Origin: Prevotella sp.
GTDB lineage: Bacteria > Bacteroidota > Bacteroidia > Bacteroidales > Bacteroidaceae
Assembly (NCBI GenBank): GCA_017410365.1
Contig: JAFQQY010000004.1
Span: 62,001-126,000 of the forward strand
Direction of reading: 5' to 3'
DNA: 64,000 nt
The translations under genes were made by a program, and so were the position numbers. The notes under the pieces are model-generated. The model did no database searches. It had not been told where the DNA came from and saw only the letters and a list, made by a program, of their open reading frames with translations. This document shows, piece after piece, positions 35,674 through 45,895 of the stretch (position 1 is its first letter; the number at the start of each line of letters is the position of its first letter).

Positions 35674-36861
35674 ATGGAAGCTTTCTTTAGAACACACGCA
35701 TATTTGGTGGAACATACAAAAGCCCCGGTTCGTCGAGTCCTGATGGATGAGATTGATTGGAATAGCCGTATGATTGGTATCAAAGGAACACGTGGGGTGG
35801 GTAAGACTACTTTTTTGCTTCAGTATGCCAAGGAAAACTTCCATATACAAGACCGCCAATGTCTGTATATTAACATGAACAATTTCTACTTTCAAGGAAG
35901 GGGAATTGCTGATTTTGCAGGAGAGTTCTATAAGAACGGTGGTCGCGTGCTTCTTATCGACCAGGTTTTCAAACAGCCTGATTGGAGTCAAGAGTTGCGT
36001 AAATGCTATGACCTTTATCCGGGTCTAAAGATTGTGTTCACCGGTTCGAGCGTTATGCGATTGAAAGAAGAAAATTCTGAACTCAATGGTATCGTTAAGA
36101 GCTACAACCTGAGAGGTTTGTCATTCCGTGAATTTCTGAACCTTCAGACAGGAAACAATTTCCAGCACTATACTCTCGACGAGATTCTTGCCAATCACGA
36201 GCGTATAATCAAACAGATACTTCCTAAGGTATCACCTCTTAGATATTTCCAGGATTATATTCATCACGGTTTTTATCCTTTTTATAAAGAGAATAGAAAC
36301 TACTCTGAAAATCTGCTAAAGACCATGAGCATGATGACAGAGGTTGACATTCTGTTGATTAAGCAGATAGAACTAAAATATCTTACAAAGATTAAGAAAC
36401 TATTCTATCTTGTTGCTGTAAACGGTCAGAAGACACCAAACATCAGTCAGTTGGCACTTGAGATTGAAACCAGCCGTGCTACGGTTATGAACTACATCAA
36501 GTATCTTGCCGATGCCCGATTGATTAACATGATATATCCTGTAGGACAGGAATTTCCTAAGAAGCCGTCAATGCTTATGATGCACAATTCCAACTTGCTA
36601 TATGCCATTGACCCTATAAAGGTTGACAGACAGCTGGCCATGGAGACATTCTTTGTCAATTCACTATGGAAAGATCATAAGGTGAACAATGGAGGCAGAG
36701 AGGGACAGTATATCGTTGACGACACTCTTAAATTTAAAATATGTAATGCAGAAACATCCTCTAAGATGCGCATCTCTCCCGACACTATCTATGCCCGCTA
36801 CAATACGGAGATAGGCAAGGGTAACCAGATTCCGCTATGGCTGTTAGGATTTCTGTATTGA
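35674..36861 (+). CDS. AAA family ATPase (AAA_14/DUF4143 type)
   Basis: 395 residues. Walker A GTRGVGKT at 38-45; the Walker B position reads VLLIDQVFKQ, with Gln in place of the usual catalytic Glu (LIDEV); sensor-like IVFTGSSVMRL; then RGLSFREFLNLQTG. The C-terminal part (about 230-395) contains a winged-helix-like segment (ISQLALEIETSRATVMNYI) and the DUF4143 region. Such orphan ATPases are frequent in Bacteroidetes, archaea and anaerobes; their role is not settled. Monocistronic with a strong promoter. Confidence 0.85.
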   Translation: MEAFFRTHAYLVEHTKAPVRRVLMDEIDWNSRMIGIKGTRGVGKTTFLLQYAKENFHIQDRQCLYINMNNFYFQGRGIADFAGEFYKNGGRVLLIDQVFKQPDWSQELRKCYDLYPGLKIVFTGSSVMRLKEENSELNGIVKSYNLRGLSFREFLNLQTGNNFQHYTLDEILANHERIIKQILPKVSPLRYFQDYIHHGFYPFYKENRNYSENLLKTMSMMTEVDILLIKQIELKYLTKIKKLFYLVAVNGQKTPNISQLALEIETSRATVMNYIKYLADARLINMIYPVGQEFPKKPSMLMMHNSNLLYAIDPIKVDRQLAMETFFVNSLWKDHKVNNGGREGQYIVDDTLKFKICNAETSSKMRISPDTIYARYNTEIGKGNQIPLWLLGFLY

Positions 36862-36975
36862 GCGACAAATGTTGAGCGATTGATTATTGCAAACAACTTG
36901 TCAACTCGTCAACTTCTAAACTTGTAAACTAAAAAAGAAATAATTCGTTTTATTAATTTAAATTATAAAAACAAA

Positions 36976-39900
36976 ATGGCAAAAGAAAAGAAATTTATTA
37001 CTTGTGATGGTAATGAAGCTGCTGCACACGTGAGCTATATGTTCTCTGAAGTAGCTGCTATTTATCCTATCACACCATCGTCTCCAATGGCTGAGCATGT
37101 TGACGAATGGGCTGCCCGTGGTCGCAAGAACCTTTGGGGTCAGACTGTAAGCGTTCAGGAAATGCAGTCAGAAGCTGGTGCTGCTGGTGCCGTTCACGGT
37201 TCACTCCAGGCTGGTGCTTTGACTACTACTTTCACAGCTTCACAGGGTCTGTTGCTCATGATTCCTAACATGTACAAGATTGCAGGTGAACTTCTCCCAT
37301 GCGTACTCGACGTTTCTGCTCGTACACTGGCTTCACACTCACTTTGTATCTTCGGTGACCATCAGGATGTTATGGCTTGCCGCCAGACAGGTTTCGCAAT
37401 GCTTTGCGAGGGTTCTGTACAGGAAGTTATGGACCTCACAGCTGTTGCTCACCTTGCTACATTGAAGACATGCGTACCATTCATCAACTTCTTCGACGGT
37501 TTCCGTACATCTCACGAGTATCATAAGGTTGAACTTATGGATATGGAAGATGTTCGTCCATTGGTTGACGAGGCAGACGTTAAGCGTTTCCGTGACCGTG
37601 CTCTTACTCCAGAGCGTCCTGTTACACGCGGTACAGCTGAGAACCCAGAGACATTCTTCACACACCGTGAGGCTTGCAACCCATACTACGATCAGGTTCC
37701 TGAAGTTGTTGAGAACTATCTCGCTGAAATCAGCAAGATCACAGGTCGTGAGTATCACCTCTTCTCATACTACGGAGCTGAGGATGCTGAGCGCATGATT
37801 ATTCTTATGGGTAGCGCTACTGAGGCTGCTCGCGAGGCTATCGACTACCTCAACGCTAACGGCGAGAAGGTTGGTATGATCAGCGTTCACCTCTATCGTC
37901 CATTCTCTGTTAAGCATCTCCTTGCTTCTGTTCCAAAGACTGTTAAGAAGATTGCTGTTCTCGACCGTACTAAGGAGCCAGGTGCAAATGGCGAGCCATT
38001 GTATCTCGACGTTAAGGATGCTTACTACGATGTTGAGGACCGTCCAGTTATCGTTGGTGGCCGTTATGGTCTCGGTAGCCGCGACACAACACCTGCACAG
38101 ATTATCTCTGTATTCAACAACCTCGCTCTTCCAGAGCCAAAGAACCACTTCACTGTTGGTATAGTTGATGACGTTACATTCACCAGCCTTCCACAGGTAG
38201 AGGAAATGCCACTTGGCGGTGAGGGTACATTCGAGGCTAAGTTCTACGGTCTTGGTGCTGACGGTACTGTAGGTGCTAACAAGAACTCAGTTAAGATTAT
38301 CGGTGACAATACAGACAAGTACTGCCAGGCATACTTCTCTTACGACTCTAAGAAGTCTGGTGGTTTTACATGTTCTCACCTCCGTTTCGGTGACAACCCA
38401 ATCCGTTCTACATATCTGGTTAACACTCCTAACTTCGTTGCATGCCACGTTCAGGCTTACCTGAATATGTATGATGTAACACGTGGTCTCCAGAAGAACG
38501 GTACATTCCTTTTGAATACTATCTTCGACGGCGAGGAACTCGTTAACTTCATTCCTAACAAGGTTAAGCGCTACTTCGCTCAGAACAATATCACTGTTTA
38601 CTACATCAACGCTACTAAGATTGCTCAGGAGATTGGTCTCGGCAACCGTACAAACACAATCCTCCAGAGTGCATTCTTCCGTATCACAGGCGTTATCCCA
38701 GTAGAACTTGCTGTTGAGCAGATGAAGAAGTTCATCGTTAAGTCTTACGGCAATAAGGGTGAGGATGTTGTTAACATGAACTACGCTGCTGTTGACCGTG
38801 GTAACGAGTACAAGCAGTTGGCTGTTGACGCAGCATGGGCTAACCTCGCTGACGATGCTGTTGTTGAGGATGATGCTCCTGCATTCGTTAAGGAACTTGT
38901 TCGTCCTATCAACGCACAGGCTGGTGACCTGCTCAAGGTTTCTGACTTCGTTAAGCACGATACAGTTGACGGTAGCTGGATGGTAGGTACATCTGCTTAC
39001 GAGAAGCGTGGTGTTGAAGCATTCGTTCCTGTTTGGAATCCAGAGAACTGTATCCAGTGTAACAAGTGTGCTTACGTTTGTCCTCACGCAGCAATCCGTC
39101 CATTCGTTCTTACAGACGACGAACTTGCTAACTTCGACATCGCTTCTATCAAGATGAAGGCTCCTGCAGCAATGAAGGGTATGCACTTCGTTATCGAGCC
39201 ATCTGTTCTCGACTGTCTCGGTTGCGGCAACTGTGCTGACGTATGTCCAGGCAATCCTAAGCTCGGTGGCAAGGCTCTCAAGATGGTTCCATTCAACCCA
39301 GATGCAGCTGACATGAAGAAGATGGCAGCAGATTGGGACAAGCTTGTTAAGGTTCCTTCTAAGCAGCACCTCGTTGACATCCGTTCTAACGTTAAGAACT
39401 CTCAGTTCGCTCAGCCATTGTTCGAGTTCTCTGGAGCTTGCTCTGGTTGCGGTGAGACACCTTACGTTAAGCTCATCTCTCAGCTCTTCGGTGACCGTCA
39501 GATGATTGCTAATGCAACAGGTTGTTCTTCTATCTATTCTGCTTCTATCCCATCTACACCATATTGCACAAACGAGAAGGGTCAGGGTCCTGCATTCGAC
39601 AACTCATTGTTCGAGGACTTCTGCGAGTTCGGTATGGGTATGGCTCTTGGTAACAAGAAGATGAAGGAGCGCATCGTTATGTTGCTCAATGAGGCTGTTG
39701 CTTCTTGCAACGTTTCTGACGAGTTCAAGGCTGCTGCTGAAGAGTGGATCGCAGGCAAGGAAGATGCTGATGCATCTAAGGCTGCTGCCGCTAAGCTGAA
39801 GCCGCTGATTGCCGCTTGTGCAGAGTCTGGTTGCGCTATTTGCAAGGAATTGCAGACACTCGACCACTACCTCGTTAAGCGTTCACAGTGGATTATCGGT

Positions 39901-40551
39901 GGTGACGGTGCTTCTTACGATATCGGTTACGGCGGTCTCGACCACGTTATCGCTTCTGGCGAGGATGTAAACATCTTCGTTATCGATACAGAGGTTTACT
40001 CTAACACAGGTGGTCAGGCTTCTAAGGCTACTCCTCTCGGCGCTATCGCTCAGTTCGCTGCTCAGGGTAAGCGCATCCGCAAGAAGGACCTCGGTATGAT
40101 TGCAACAACATACGGTTATGTATATGTTGCTCAGATTGCTATGGGTGCTGACCAGGCTCAGACTCTCAAGGCTATCCGCGAGGCAGAGGCTTATCCAGGA
40201 CCATCACTCGTTATCGCTTACGCACCATGTATCAACCACGGTCTGAAGGCTAAGGGCGGCATGGGCAAGAGCCAGGCTGAGGAAGCTAAGGCTGTTGAGT
40301 GCGGTTACTGGCACTTGTGGCGTTACAACCCACAGCTTGCTGATGAGGGTAAGAACCCATTCCAGCTCGACTCTAAGGAGCCAGATTGGAGCAAGTTCCG
40401 TGACTTCCTGATGGGCGAGGTTCGTTACCTCTCTGTTAAGAAGGCTTATCCAAACGAGGCTGAGGAACTCTTCCAGCAGGCTGAGGTAATGGCTAAGAAG
40501 CGTTACCAGAGCTATGTTCGCCAGACAAAGATGGACTGGACAGAAGAGTAA
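36976..40551 (+). CDS. nifJ: Pyruvate:ferredoxin (flavodoxin) oxidoreductase
   Basis: 1191 residues, single-chain PFOR that oxidises pyruvate to acetyl-CoA and CO2 and reduces ferredoxin; central to anaerobic energy metabolism. Order: pyrimidine-binding domain with YPITPSSPMAEHVDEWAA; gamma domain; two 4Fe-4S clusters in CIQCNKCAYVCPHAA and CLGCGNCADVCPG; TPP domain with GACSGCGETPY, IGGDGASYDIGYGGLDH and TEVYSNTGGQASKATP. Codon use is the most extreme in the window (GTT, GCT, CTC, CGT dominate), marking very high expression. No clear -7 box was found in the 114-bp spacer. Ends at a good terminator. Confidence 0.98.
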   Translation: MAKEKKFITCDGNEAAAHVSYMFSEVAAIYPITPSSPMAEHVDEWAARGRKNLWGQTVSVQEMQSEAGAAGAVHGSLQAGALTTTFTASQGLLLMIPNMYKIAGELLPCVLDVSARTLASHSLCIFGDHQDVMACRQTGFAMLCEGSVQEVMDLTAVAHLATLKTCVPFINFFDGFRTSHEYHKVELMDMEDVRPLVDEADVKRFRDRALTPERPVTRGTAENPETFFTHREACNPYYDQVPEVVENYLAEISKITGREYHLFSYYGAEDAERMIILMGSATEAAREAIDYLNANGEKVGMISVHLYRPFSVKHLLASVPKTVKKIAVLDRTKEPGANGEPLYLDVKDAYYDVEDRPVIVGGRYGLGSRDTTPAQIISVFNNLALPEPKNHFTVGIVDDVTFTSLPQVEEMPLGGEGTFEAKFYGLGADGTVGANKNSVKIIGDNTDKYCQAYFSYDSKKSGGFTCSHLRFGDNPIRSTYLVNTPNFVACHVQAYLNMYDVTRGLQKNGTFLLNTIFDGEELVNFIPNKVKRYFAQNNITVYYINATKIAQEIGLGNRTNTILQSAFFRITGVIPVELAVEQMKKFIVKSYGNKGEDVVNMNYAAVDRGNEYKQLAVDAAWANLADDAVVEDDAPAFVKELVRPINAQAGDLLKVSDFVKHDTVDGSWMVGTSAYEKRGVEAFVPVWNPENCIQCNKCAYVCPHAAIRPFVLTDDELANFDIASIKMKAPAAMKGMHFVIEPSVLDCLGCGNCADVCPGNPKLGGKALKMVPFNPDAADMKKMAADWDKLVKVPSKQHLVDIRSNVKNSQFAQPLFEFSGACSGCGETPYVKLISQLFGDRQMIANATGCSSIYSASIPSTPYCTNEKGQGPAFDNSLFEDFCEFGMGMALGNKKMKERIVMLLNEAVASCNVSDEFKAAAEEWIAGKEDADASKAAAAKLKPLIAACAESGCAICKELQTLDHYLVKRSQWIIGGDGASYDIGYGGLDHVIASGEDVNIFVIDTEVYSNTGGQASKATPLGAIAQFAAQGKRIRKKDLGMIATTYGYVYVAQIAMGADQAQTLKAIREAEAYPGPSLVIAYAPCINHGLKAKGGMGKSQAEEAKAVECGYWHLWRYNPQLADEGKNPFQLDSKEPDWSKFRDFLMGEVRYLSVKKAYPNEAEELFQQAEVMAKKRYQSYVRQTKMDWTEE

Positions 40552-40592
40552 TTACAAACTGAATATACTTAAAAAGTATAATAACTTGTGTT

Positions 40593-40620
40593 TTGAGCCT
40601 GGCAATATTGTCAGGCTCAA
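40593..40620 (+). terminator. Terminator of nifJ
   Basis: TTGAGCCTG/CAGGCTCAA 9-bp stem, 10-nt loop, followed by TTCTTTTTATATA. Confidence 0.85.
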
Positions 40621-40663
40621 TTCTTTTTATATAATAATGTATTTATAATTGAGATTTATTTTC

Positions 40664-40671
40664 TATCTTTG
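40664..40671 (+). promoter_or_regulatory. -7 box of xpt-permease operon
   Basis: TATCTTTG; the in-frame TTG at 40669 falls inside it, which fixes the xpt start at the ATG 40693 with a leader of about 15 nt. That leaves no room for a purine riboswitch. Confidence 0.65.
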
Positions 40672-40692
40672 CAGAAAATTAACAATTATATT

Positions 40693-41259
40693 ATGAAGCA
40701 ACTTAAGGAGCGTATTTTAAGAGATGGCAAAAGTCTTGAAGGAGGTATTTTGAAAGTTGACAATTTCATCAACCACCAAATGGATCCTATTCTTATGCGT
40801 GAGATGGCTAAAGAACTCGTCAGACGTTTTGCCAATCATCAAGTGAACAAGGTCATGACAATTGAGGCAAGTGGCATAGCACCTGCCATAATGGTTGGCG
40901 ACTGCTTGAATGTACCTGTGTTGTTTGCAAAGAAGAAGACTCCAAGTACGATGGATAATATGTTGGTAACTGAGGTCTTTTCATTTACCAAGAACAAATC
41001 ATATACTGTATGTGTCAGCGGCGACTATCTTGGCGAGGGCGATAGAGTGCTTTTTATAGATGATTTTCTTGCAAATGGTAATGCAGCCAAGGGAATTATC
41101 GATTTGGTAAAGCAGGCAGGTGCTACATTGGAAGGAATGGGGTTCCTCATTGAAAAGGGTTTCCAGAGTGGTGGCGAAGAGTTGCGTAGCCGTGGCATAC
41201 ATGTAGAGTCGCTTGCTATAATTGAAAGTCTTGATAATTGCACTGTTACATTCAGATAA
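40693..41259 (+). CDS. xpt: Xanthine phosphoribosyltransferase
   Basis: 188 residues from the ATG at 40693, close to the family length. N-terminal [20 protein letters not shown] and the segment [20 protein letters not shown] are Xpt-specific; the PRPP loop reads [18 protein letters not shown]. Converts xanthine and PRPP to XMP for purine salvage. Two nt separate it from the permease gene, so import and capture of the base are co-expressed. Confidence 0.93.
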   Translation: MKQLKERILRDGKSLEGGILKVDNFINHQMDPILMREMAKELVRRFANHQVNKVMTIEASGIAPAIMVGDCLNVPVLFAKKKTPSTMDNMLVTEVFSFTKNKSYTVCVSGDYLGEGDRVLFIDDFLANGNAAKGIIDLVKQAGATLEGMGFLIEKGFQSGGEELRSRGIHVESLAIIESLDNCTVTFR

Positions 41260-41261
41260 TT

Positions 41262-42569
41262 ATGAAGAATGGATTGATTTTCGGGTTGGAAGACCGACCG
41301 CCGTTAAGGGATACTTTGTTTGCTGCCATGCAGCATTTGTTGGCAATATTTGTTGCAATTATCACCCCGCCATTGATTATATCTGGTGCTTTGGGGTTTG
41401 ATGTGGAAACAACAAGTTTCCTTATATCCATGTCGTTGTTTGTGTCTGGCATTGCCACTTTTATCCAATGCAAGCGTTTCGGCGGAGTAGGGTGTGGCTT
41501 GCTATGTGTTCAAGGCACAAGCTTCTCGTTCATCAGTCCTATTATTATGGCTGGAGCATTAGGCGGATTGCCGGCTATCTTCGGCGCAACTATGATAGGT
41601 GCATTAGCTGAGATATTCATCAGCCGCATTCTTAAATATGCCATGAAGATAATCACGCCGCTTGTGTCTGGCATTGTTGTTACCCTTATTGGAATAAGTC
41701 TTATCAAGGTCGGTATTATATCATGTGGCGGAGGAAATGCAGCAATAGAGAATGGTACATTCGGTTCATTTGAGAATCTCGGTATAGCATCATTAGTACT
41801 GTTCCTTATCGTGCTTTTCAATCGTAGTTCCAATCGCTATTTCCGAATGGGTTCCATCATTATCGGCATCTTCATCGGCTATGTCGTTTCTTATTTCTGC
41901 GGTATGGTTGATTTCAGCAATATGCCAGAATATTCGATGTTCAACGTTCCGCTCCCGTTCAAATATGGCATCTCGTTCAGCTTCTCTGCAATTTTGGCTT
42001 TTGCCATTGTATATATAATAACTGCCATTGAGGCTTACGGCGACATCACTGCCAATTCGCTGATTTCAGGTGAACCCGTTGAAGGCAAGAACTTCTTGAA
42101 ACGAGCCCAGGGTGGCATCCTTGCCGATGGAGTAAACTCATTTATTGCTGGAGCACTAAATTCATTTCCCAACTCTATATTTGCCCAAAACAACGGAATG
42201 ATACAGCTTACAGGCGTCGCAAGCCGCTATGTCGGATATTTTATTGCCTTGTTCCTTGTTCTCTTGGGCTTTTTCCCAATCATTGGTGTTGTTTTTTCAT
42301 TCATGCCCGACCCTGTTTTGGGTGGAGCAACACTGCTTATGTTTGGAACAGTGGCATCAGCTGGTGTAAAGATTATTTCATCGCAGCAGATAGATCGAAA
42401 GGCTACACTTGTCATAGCGATAAGTTTAAGTATGGGGTTAGGCGTAGAACTTTATCCTGATATTCTTATTCAATTCCCTGATACAATCAAGAACATCTTT
42501 TCTTCGGGCATCACAACAGGCGGTCTTGCTGCCATTATCTCTAATATGGTCATCAGAATAAAAGAGTAA
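41262..42569 (+). CDS. pbuX: Xanthine/purine permease (NCS2 family)
   Basis: About 435 residues, 12-14 predicted membrane helices. NCS2 landmarks: GLEDRPPLRDTLFAAMQHLL at the N-terminus, VQGTSFSFISP in TM3, AIEAYGDITANSLISGEP in TM8 and the QNNGMIQLTGVASRYVG motif in TM10. The start at 41262, 2 nt after xpt, is preferred over upstream in-frame codons that overlap xpt. Xanthine is the likely substrate from the xpt linkage; uracil or urate are alternatives in the family. Confidence 0.88.
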   Translation: MKNGLIFGLEDRPPLRDTLFAAMQHLLAIFVAIITPPLIISGALGFDVETTSFLISMSLFVSGIATFIQCKRFGGVGCGLLCVQGTSFSFISPIIMAGALGGLPAIFGATMIGALAEIFISRILKYAMKIITPLVSGIVVTLIGISLIKVGIISCGGGNAAIENGTFGSFENLGIASLVLFLIVLFNRSSNRYFRMGSIIIGIFIGYVVSYFCGMVDFSNMPEYSMFNVPLPFKYGISFSFSAILAFAIVYIITAIEAYGDITANSLISGEPVEGKNFLKRAQGGILADGVNSFIAGALNSFPNSIFAQNNGMIQLTGVASRYVGYFIALFLVLLGFFPIIGVVFSFMPDPVLGGATLLMFGTVASAGVKIISSQQIDRKATLVIAISLSMGLGVELYPDILIQFPDTIKNIFSSGITTGGLAAIISNMVIRIKE

Positions 42570-42589
42570 TTTTTAATATAATTTCCAAT

Positions 42590-42640
42590 AGCCTTGCATT
42601 GCTTCTATGTATTATTAATACTATTAGTCAATGCAAGGCT
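42590..42640. terminator. Stem-loop between convergent pbuX and DUF3098 genes
   Basis: AGCCTTGCATTG (42590-42601) pairs perfectly with CAATGCAAGGCT (42629-42640), loop 27 nt. No T-run follows on the + strand, so it may be a processing or mRNA-end structure rather than a classical terminator. Confidence 0.5.
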
Positions 42641-42663
42641 GTTCCGAAAAGAACTTGTCGAAA

Positions 42664-42945
42664 TCAATTTGGCTTCTTCTCGTTAAAATCGTTGCCCACG
42701 TTCCCCTTTTTCTCCGCATAAAGTATTGATACAATTACAGATAGGTAGCCGATGAGACATACTATCGGTGCTAAAACTATGCGCCGAAAGGAGAATATTT
42801 CTGGTTCAAAATGCGAAGATGTACTTCCATTGCCAGACATGAGGAATAACCCAAGGATAATGAGAAGGCACGAAAATATGAGCAATAGATAGTTCTTTCT
42901 TGTGAACATCGGTGTTGTTACGTCTTTATTTGATGTAGTCTTCAT
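42664..42945 (-). CDS. DUF3098 domain membrane protein
   Basis: 93 residues with two membrane helices (about 18-38 and 60-80). The pattern FTRKNYLLLIFSCLLIILG, a short Gly/Ser loop, then FEPEIFSFRRIVLAPIVCLI is diagnostic for DUF3098, a Bacteroidetes protein usually near cell-division ftsX-type genes. Here it follows a DUF2723 gene by 18 nt. Function unknown. Confidence 0.85.
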   Translation of the reverse strand: MKTTSNKDVTTPMFTRKNYLLLIFSCLLIILGLFLMSGNGSTSSHFEPEIFSFRRIVLAPIVCLIGYLSVIVSILYAEKKGNVGNDFNEKKPN

Positions 42946-42963
42946 ATGTCTTGATGTATTTAT

Positions 42964-45792
42964 TTAGTACTTTTGTTCTTTGGTTATATTATTAGCTGTA
43001 ATAAGTGCATTCTGCATAGTGCGGAACCATGGGTCCCTCTGGAATTGTGATATAGACATACCACGTTTTTCAAGTGATTTGTACCATGATAACCATTCTG
43101 CTGAACGCTCAAGTAGATTTGTCACTATGTCATCAGCCTTCCCGTAATCCTTAAGACGGTAATAACACTCAGCCATTGCCAGTGCATCCTCTGTGTAAGG
43201 CACATTATAGTCAGGCAGTTCCTTCTGCCATTTATCCGCAACAAGCTTTGCACGTTTCATATCACCAGACTCCATGAGTTTCGTTATCAGTATTGACATG
43301 ATAAATTGATGTGTATGCGCCATACGCATGGCATCATCATCAACGTAAAGTCCTGGCTTGGAAAGACCGCCGTAACGGAATTTGTTCATGATATTGTCAT
43401 AGAGACGTTCCACATCAACTATTGTTCCTACACGTTCTGGAACTATTTTGTATGCAAGTCCTTCAAGAACAAGATGGTCTCGCAGGAAAGGCAAGAGACT
43501 GCCTCCCAAACTTATACTGATGTATAATGGGCGATTGCAAGGCGTATGATCAAGCATCTCTATTACAAGTAGGTCACTTTTGGTGAGATGGGTGGCGCCA
43601 TTCATATGTATCGTCATAGGCTTCCCCAAATATTCTATAGTGATACTGTCATCAGGGGCGACCCTTGTCAATTCATTCCTGCCCTCCGTATATTGCTCTC
43701 TGCTCCATGTTATAGGAAGGCTTGGTGAATCGTAAGCCGGGCGTTTCATCTGGTCGATATACCAATCTGTCTGGGCATACGAGAGATTGCATGCGCGAGT
43801 GTCGGTACGAATGCCCTCCACCTCATGATTGTACCACAACGGAAAGGTGTCATTGTCGCCGTTCGTAAGGATTATAGGATGCCCTTCATCCTGCATGCTG
43901 TTCAGATAATTCGCTCCGAAGTCACTGCAAATATAACGGTCACTGCGGTCGTGGTCATCCCACGTCTGACTGACCATCTGCAAGGGCACAATCATTCCGA
44001 GAACAATGGCAATAGCACAGTTCCAGCGCTTCAGCTGCATTCTACGAAGCATAGCCGCCAATCCCGCTACGCCCATTCCAATCCATATAGCATAGGCATA
44101 GAATGAGCCTGCATATGCATAGTCACGTTCGCGCGGTTCCATAGGCGTCTGATTGATATACACCACAATAGCCAAGCCTGTCATAAGGAACAGCAACATT
44201 ACGACATTCCACTGTTGACTGCCATGCTTTCCGCGTCGTAACTGCCAAACCATTCCAAGTATTCCCAACAATAGCGGAAGTCCATAGAAAACATTGCGTC
44301 CTTTATTATTCTTCAGGTCTGAAGGCATCATGTCCGTGTCGCATCCTAACAGCATATTGTCAATCCACCGAATGCCTGTAATCCAGTTGCCATGCTCTGC
44401 TTCACCATGCCCCTGAATGTTGTTCTCTCTTCCTACGAAGTTCCAGAATAGATAACGAAGATACATGTGGTTTACCTGATAAGAAAAGAAGAAACGCAGA
44501 TTATCCCATTGCGTAGGCAGGCCGTTTATTGTCTTAACACCACCAAGCCATTGCTCGTATGCTTTGCTATGGCGCTCTGAATGCATTCGTGGAAACAACA
44601 TGTTCTGTTGATAGATATAATCACGTCTTCTGCCAATTTCTACATAGCGGCATTCTGTCGTATCTGAAGACCTCTGGTAGATGGGACCTTTGTCCTTGAA
44701 TTGTGGTACGAGATAATCACCCTCAGGCACTCGTTTCACCTCGCTGGTATATGCATGACCATAAATCAATGGTTTGTCCCCATACTGCTCACGTCCAAGA
44801 TAATATGCAAGCGAGAATATGTTGTCAGGAGAGTTCTCGTCCATAGGAGGATTGGCAGATGAACGTATTAGTATCACGGCATAGCAACTATAGCCCAATA
44901 GCAGCGACATAACGCTCAATGCCATAGTATGCCACAATCGTGTCCTTGCCTTGGCTACCCAGATAATGATTCCAATAGCAAGTAATAGCACATAAACGCA
45001 TAGTCCTGTATTATAAGTAAATCCGAAAATATTCGTCATAAGAAGTTCGGACCAGCCTCCTATCCTTACTATTCCAGGAATAAAGCCATACAGCACCAAG
45101 GCTACAACCAGCGCACCTGTGGCTATGGCTCCAATTGTACGCCAGCGTGTTATCTTCTTTGCTTTTCTATAGTACATGAAGAGTACCATAGGTGGAATGC
45201 AAAGAAGGTTGAGCAGGTGCACTCCTATGGAGAGTCCTATTATATACGCTATCAGAATAATCCAACGGTCACTCGTACTGCTTTCAGCTTCGTCTTCCCA
45301 TTTTAATATCAACCAGAAAACAAGGGCAGTGAGAAAACTGCTAAAGGCATAGACCTCAGCTTCAACAGCAGAGAACCAGAACGTATCACTCCATGTATAT
45401 GCCAATGCGCCAACTATTCCGCAGGATTCTATAAGAATAACCTTCCTAATAGAATAATCATCGTCAGAGACAATGAGTCGCCTTACCAGATGCGTTATGG
45501 TCCAAAAGAGAAATAGGATACAGCCTGCACTGAGCAATGCAGATAGCAAATTTACCATGCGTGCCACTTCCGAAGGACTACTTGCAAACTGTGAAAACAG
45601 ATTAGCCATAAGCATGAAGAAAGGCGCACCGGGTGGATGACCTATCTCCAGTTTATAACCGCATGTGATAAATTCCGAACAGTCCCAGAGACTTGCCGTT
45701 GGTTCGATAGTGAGACAATAGGTTATGGCAGCAATAGTAAATGCGAGCCATCCCATACACATGTCAATAATAGAAAAAGTTCTTTTTTGCAT
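42964..45792 (-). CDS. DUF2723 membrane protein (TMEM260-like, possible protein O-glycosyltransferase)
   Basis: 942 residues. The N-terminal half has about 10-12 membrane helices and the DUF2723 signature around TASLWDCSEFITCGYKLEIG followed by HPPGAPFFMLMANL; the acidic residue in WDCSE is typical of GT-C glycosyltransferases, and eukaryotic TMEM260 homologues are protein O-mannosyltransferases. The C-terminal part (about 560-942) is soluble, with a NGDNDTFPLWYNHEVEGIR motif and a TPR-like end (YTEDALAMAECYYRLKDYGK). Bacteroidetes glycosylate many exported proteins; a role there is inference. Confidence 0.85.
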   Translation of the reverse strand: MQKRTFSIIDMCMGWLAFTIAAITYCLTIEPTASLWDCSEFITCGYKLEIGHPPGAPFFMLMANLFSQFASSPSEVARMVNLLSALLSAGCILFLFWTITHLVRRLIVSDDDYSIRKVILIESCGIVGALAYTWSDTFWFSAVEAEVYAFSSFLTALVFWLILKWEDEAESSTSDRWIILIAYIIGLSIGVHLLNLLCIPPMVLFMYYRKAKKITRWRTIGAIATGALVVALVLYGFIPGIVRIGGWSELLMTNIFGFTYNTGLCVYVLLLAIGIIIWVAKARTRLWHTMALSVMSLLLGYSCYAVILIRSSANPPMDENSPDNIFSLAYYLGREQYGDKPLIYGHAYTSEVKRVPEGDYLVPQFKDKGPIYQRSSDTTECRYVEIGRRRDYIYQQNMLFPRMHSERHSKAYEQWLGGVKTINGLPTQWDNLRFFFSYQVNHMYLRYLFWNFVGRENNIQGHGEAEHGNWITGIRWIDNMLLGCDTDMMPSDLKNNKGRNVFYGLPLLLGILGMVWQLRRGKHGSQQWNVVMLLFLMTGLAIVVYINQTPMEPRERDYAYAGSFYAYAIWIGMGVAGLAAMLRRMQLKRWNCAIAIVLGMIVPLQMVSQTWDDHDRSDRYICSDFGANYLNSMQDEGHPIILTNGDNDTFPLWYNHEVEGIRTDTRACNLSYAQTDWYIDQMKRPAYDSPSLPITWSREQYTEGRNELTRVAPDDSITIEYLGKPMTIHMNGATHLTKSDLLVIEMLDHTPCNRPLYISISLGGSLLPFLRDHLVLEGLAYKIVPERVGTIVDVERLYDNIMNKFRYGGLSKPGLYVDDDAMRMAHTHQFIMSILITKLMESGDMKRAKLVADKWQKELPDYNVPYTEDALAMAECYYRLKDYGKADDIVTNLLERSAEWLSWYKSLEKRGMSISQFQRDPWFRTMQNALITANNITKEQKY

Positions 45793-45817
45793 AACCGCAT
45801 AATTTTTAAAACAGTCA

Positions 45818-45825
45818 CAAAGTTA
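45818..45825 (-). promoter_or_regulatory. -7 box of the DUF2723-DUF3098 unit
   Basis: TAACTTTG on the reverse strand, 25 nt upstream of the DUF2723 ATG. Confidence 0.6.
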
Positions 45826-45895
45826 GCAAAATAGAACTTTTCATCTGGAATGTCATTCCTGACATTTCCCTGACATTTCTCTGACAATAACCTAA

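Noticed and set aside
36862-36975. Short near-repeats of aacttgtcaact before nifJ
   Set aside because: Low-complexity wording over about 35 bp, with no stem, box or gene; too weak to call.
38287-39369. 360-codon open frame on the reverse strand inside nifJ
   Set aside because: nifJ has extreme codon bias, which removes reverse-strand stops; the translated product is unlike any protein I know and has no promoter or start context.
40672-40692. Purine riboswitch upstream of xpt
   Set aside because: The -7 box ends 21 nt before the ATG, leaving a leader too short for a guanine or xanthine aptamer.
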